From Candidatus Eiseniibacteriota bacterium (GTDB lineage Bacteria; Arandabacterota; Arandabacteria; Arandabacterales; Arandabacteraceae), in contig JAUVJV010000139.1 in assembly GCA_030592245.1 (NCBI GenBank), positions 1 through 6,447 of the forward strand: 6,447 nucleotides of DNA, given 5' to 3'. Below the pieces are notes generated by a model that did no database searches, was not told the DNA's origin, and saw only the letters and a program-made list of their open reading frames with translations. Below are positions 6,309 through 6,447 of the stretch, piece by piece. The position numbers and the translations under genes were made by a program. Numbering within the stretch: the stretch's first letter is position 1; each line of letters opens with the position of its first letter.

Positions 6309-6384
6309 ATGCCGGTAGAGTAACACCGTATCGTAAGAGTGATGCTGTATCGATAGAGCGATACTGTGCCGGTGGAATCATACC
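6309..6384 (+). repeat. Four 19-bp tandem quasi-repeats
   Basis: Units at 6309-6327 (ATGCCGGTAGAGTAACACC), 6328-6346 (GTATCGTAAGAGTGATGCT), 6347-6365 (GTATCGATAGAGCGATACT) and 6366-6384 (GTGCCGGTGGAATCATACC). The middle two and the outer two are most alike. AGAG or a variant sits centrally in the first three. The units coincide with the hairpins of the candidate leader, so they may be RNA elements or, alternatively, an array of protein-binding sites. Confidence 0.6.
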
Positions 6385-6416
6385 GGTCTCCTTTAAACTA
6401 GCCCGGCGAGACTAGT

Positions 6417-6423
6417 AAGGAGG
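6417..6423 (+). promoter_or_regulatory. Ribosome-binding site of the downstream gene
   Basis: AAGGAGG, a full consensus, ends four bases before the ATG at 6428. It can be sequestered by CTCCTT at 6388-6393. Confidence 0.85.
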
Positions 6424-6427
6424 AAAG

Positions 6428-6447
6428 ATGAAGACACAGCGAGAAAC
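6428..6447 (+). CDS. Start of next gene, 3' truncated by the window edge
   Basis: ATG after a consensus ribosome-binding site; only MKTQRE and part of the next codon are visible, so the product cannot be identified. Following two ECF ATPases on the same strand, an EcfT transmembrane component or an S component is the likeliest guess from operon convention. The short polar N-terminus neither supports nor excludes that. Confidence 0.6.

Larger units (their letters stand above)
6305..6423 (+). promoter_or_regulatory. Candidate structured mRNA leader (translational switch)
   Basis: Three local hairpins are visible: 6328-6333 with 6340-6345 (six pairs, two G-U); GTATCG 6347-6352 with CGATAC 6359-6364 (perfect); CCGGT 6369-6373 with ACCGG 6382-6386 (perfect). 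A fourth hairpin hides the ribosome-binding site: CTCCTT 6388-6393 pairs with AAGGAG 6417-6422, and ACTAG 6397-6401 with CTAGT 6412-6416, giving 11 pairs around a three-base bulge. An alternative outer stem, GAGA 6305-6308 plus CCGGT 6312-6316 with ACCGG 6382-6386 plus TCTC 6387-6390, would compete for CTCC and free the site. Mutually exclusive pairings of this kind are typical of riboswitch-like leaders. I recognise no known riboswitch consensus. Pairings were read by eye without energy calculation. Confidence 0.5.
6275..6424 (+). repeat. 9-bp direct repeat (TAAGGAGGA) bracketing a 132-bp intergenic segment
   Basis: TAAGGAGGA occurs at 6275-6283, where TAA is the ecfA2 stop, and at 6416-6424, where it holds the ribosome-binding site of the next gene. 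Between them are 132 bp with no credible gene. The first copy is a strong Shine-Dalgarno sequence with no useful start: TTG at 6292 stops after two codons and TTG at 6297 after eight. If the segment and one copy are removed, ecfA2 stops 11 bases before the next ATG with a shared ribosome-binding site, the spacing expected in this operon. I could not find terminal inverted repeats. Confidence 0.7.

Noticed and set aside
6292..6321. Promoter-like TTGCAT ... TAGAGT in the ecfA2-downstream gap
   Set aside because: Only three of six and four of six matches to the sigma-70 boxes with 18-base spacing; too weak to call in the middle of an operon.
6276..6323. Small gene after the strong SD at 6276-6282 (TTG at 6292 or 6297)
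   Set aside because: The frames stop after two and eight codons respectively and no ATG is suitably spaced; the site is better read as one arm of the 9-bp direct repeat.
6368..6394. Intrinsic terminator (CCGGT/ACCGG hairpin followed by CTCCTTT)
   Set aside because: The stem is short and only three T residues follow, and the CTCCTT is better explained as pairing with the downstream ribosome-binding site.

Overview
The window reads as one compact operon on the + strand of a GC-rich bacterium. All genes point the same way and most junctions are overlapping or nearly so. A LarB/LarC pair, a two-ATPase ECF transporter and a LysM-TPR exported protein suit an anaerobic or thermophilic Firmicutes- or Actinobacteriota-like lineage. 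That placement is inference; nothing here fixes the taxon. No RNA genes, CRISPR array, insertion sequence or defence system is visible.

Layout: (1) 2-622, the 3' part of an MtnX-like HAD phosphatase whose first catalytic motif lies off the window. (2) 610-777, three and a half 42-bp tandem repeats that run from the end of that gene onto the start codon of the next. (3) 773-1759, an FMN-dependent tRNA-dihydrouridine synthase of the DusB/NifR3 type. (4) 1746-2495 larB and 2551-3741 larC, two enzymes of nickel-pincer nucleotide (NPN) cofactor synthesis. (5) 3707-4498, an exported LysM plus four-TPR protein. (6) 4506-5450 and 5441-6277, the two ATPases of an energy-coupling factor (ECF) importer. 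(7) 6278-6427, a structured intergenic region with hairpin repeats. (8) 6428 onward, the first codons of another gene, plausibly another ECF component.

Functional links: LarB carboxylates nicotinic acid adenine dinucleotide and LarC inserts nickel into the sulfurated product. The sulfur transferase LarE and a client enzyme such as LarA are not in the window. The ECF ATPases would power uptake of a vitamin or a metal. Nickel is attractive because of larBC but is unproven.

The most unusual material lies at the gene junctions. Four of them carry direct or tandem repeats that sit on the ribosome-binding or start region of the next gene: 42-bp units before dus, a 14-bp duplication between larB and larC, 9-bp units before ecfA2, and a 9-bp direct repeat (TAAGGAGGA) bracketing 132 bp after ecfA2. 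That 132-bp segment holds four 19-bp quasi-repeats with hairpin potential. It also has a CTCCTT element that can pair exactly with the Shine-Dalgarno sequence of the following gene, which makes it a candidate translational switch.
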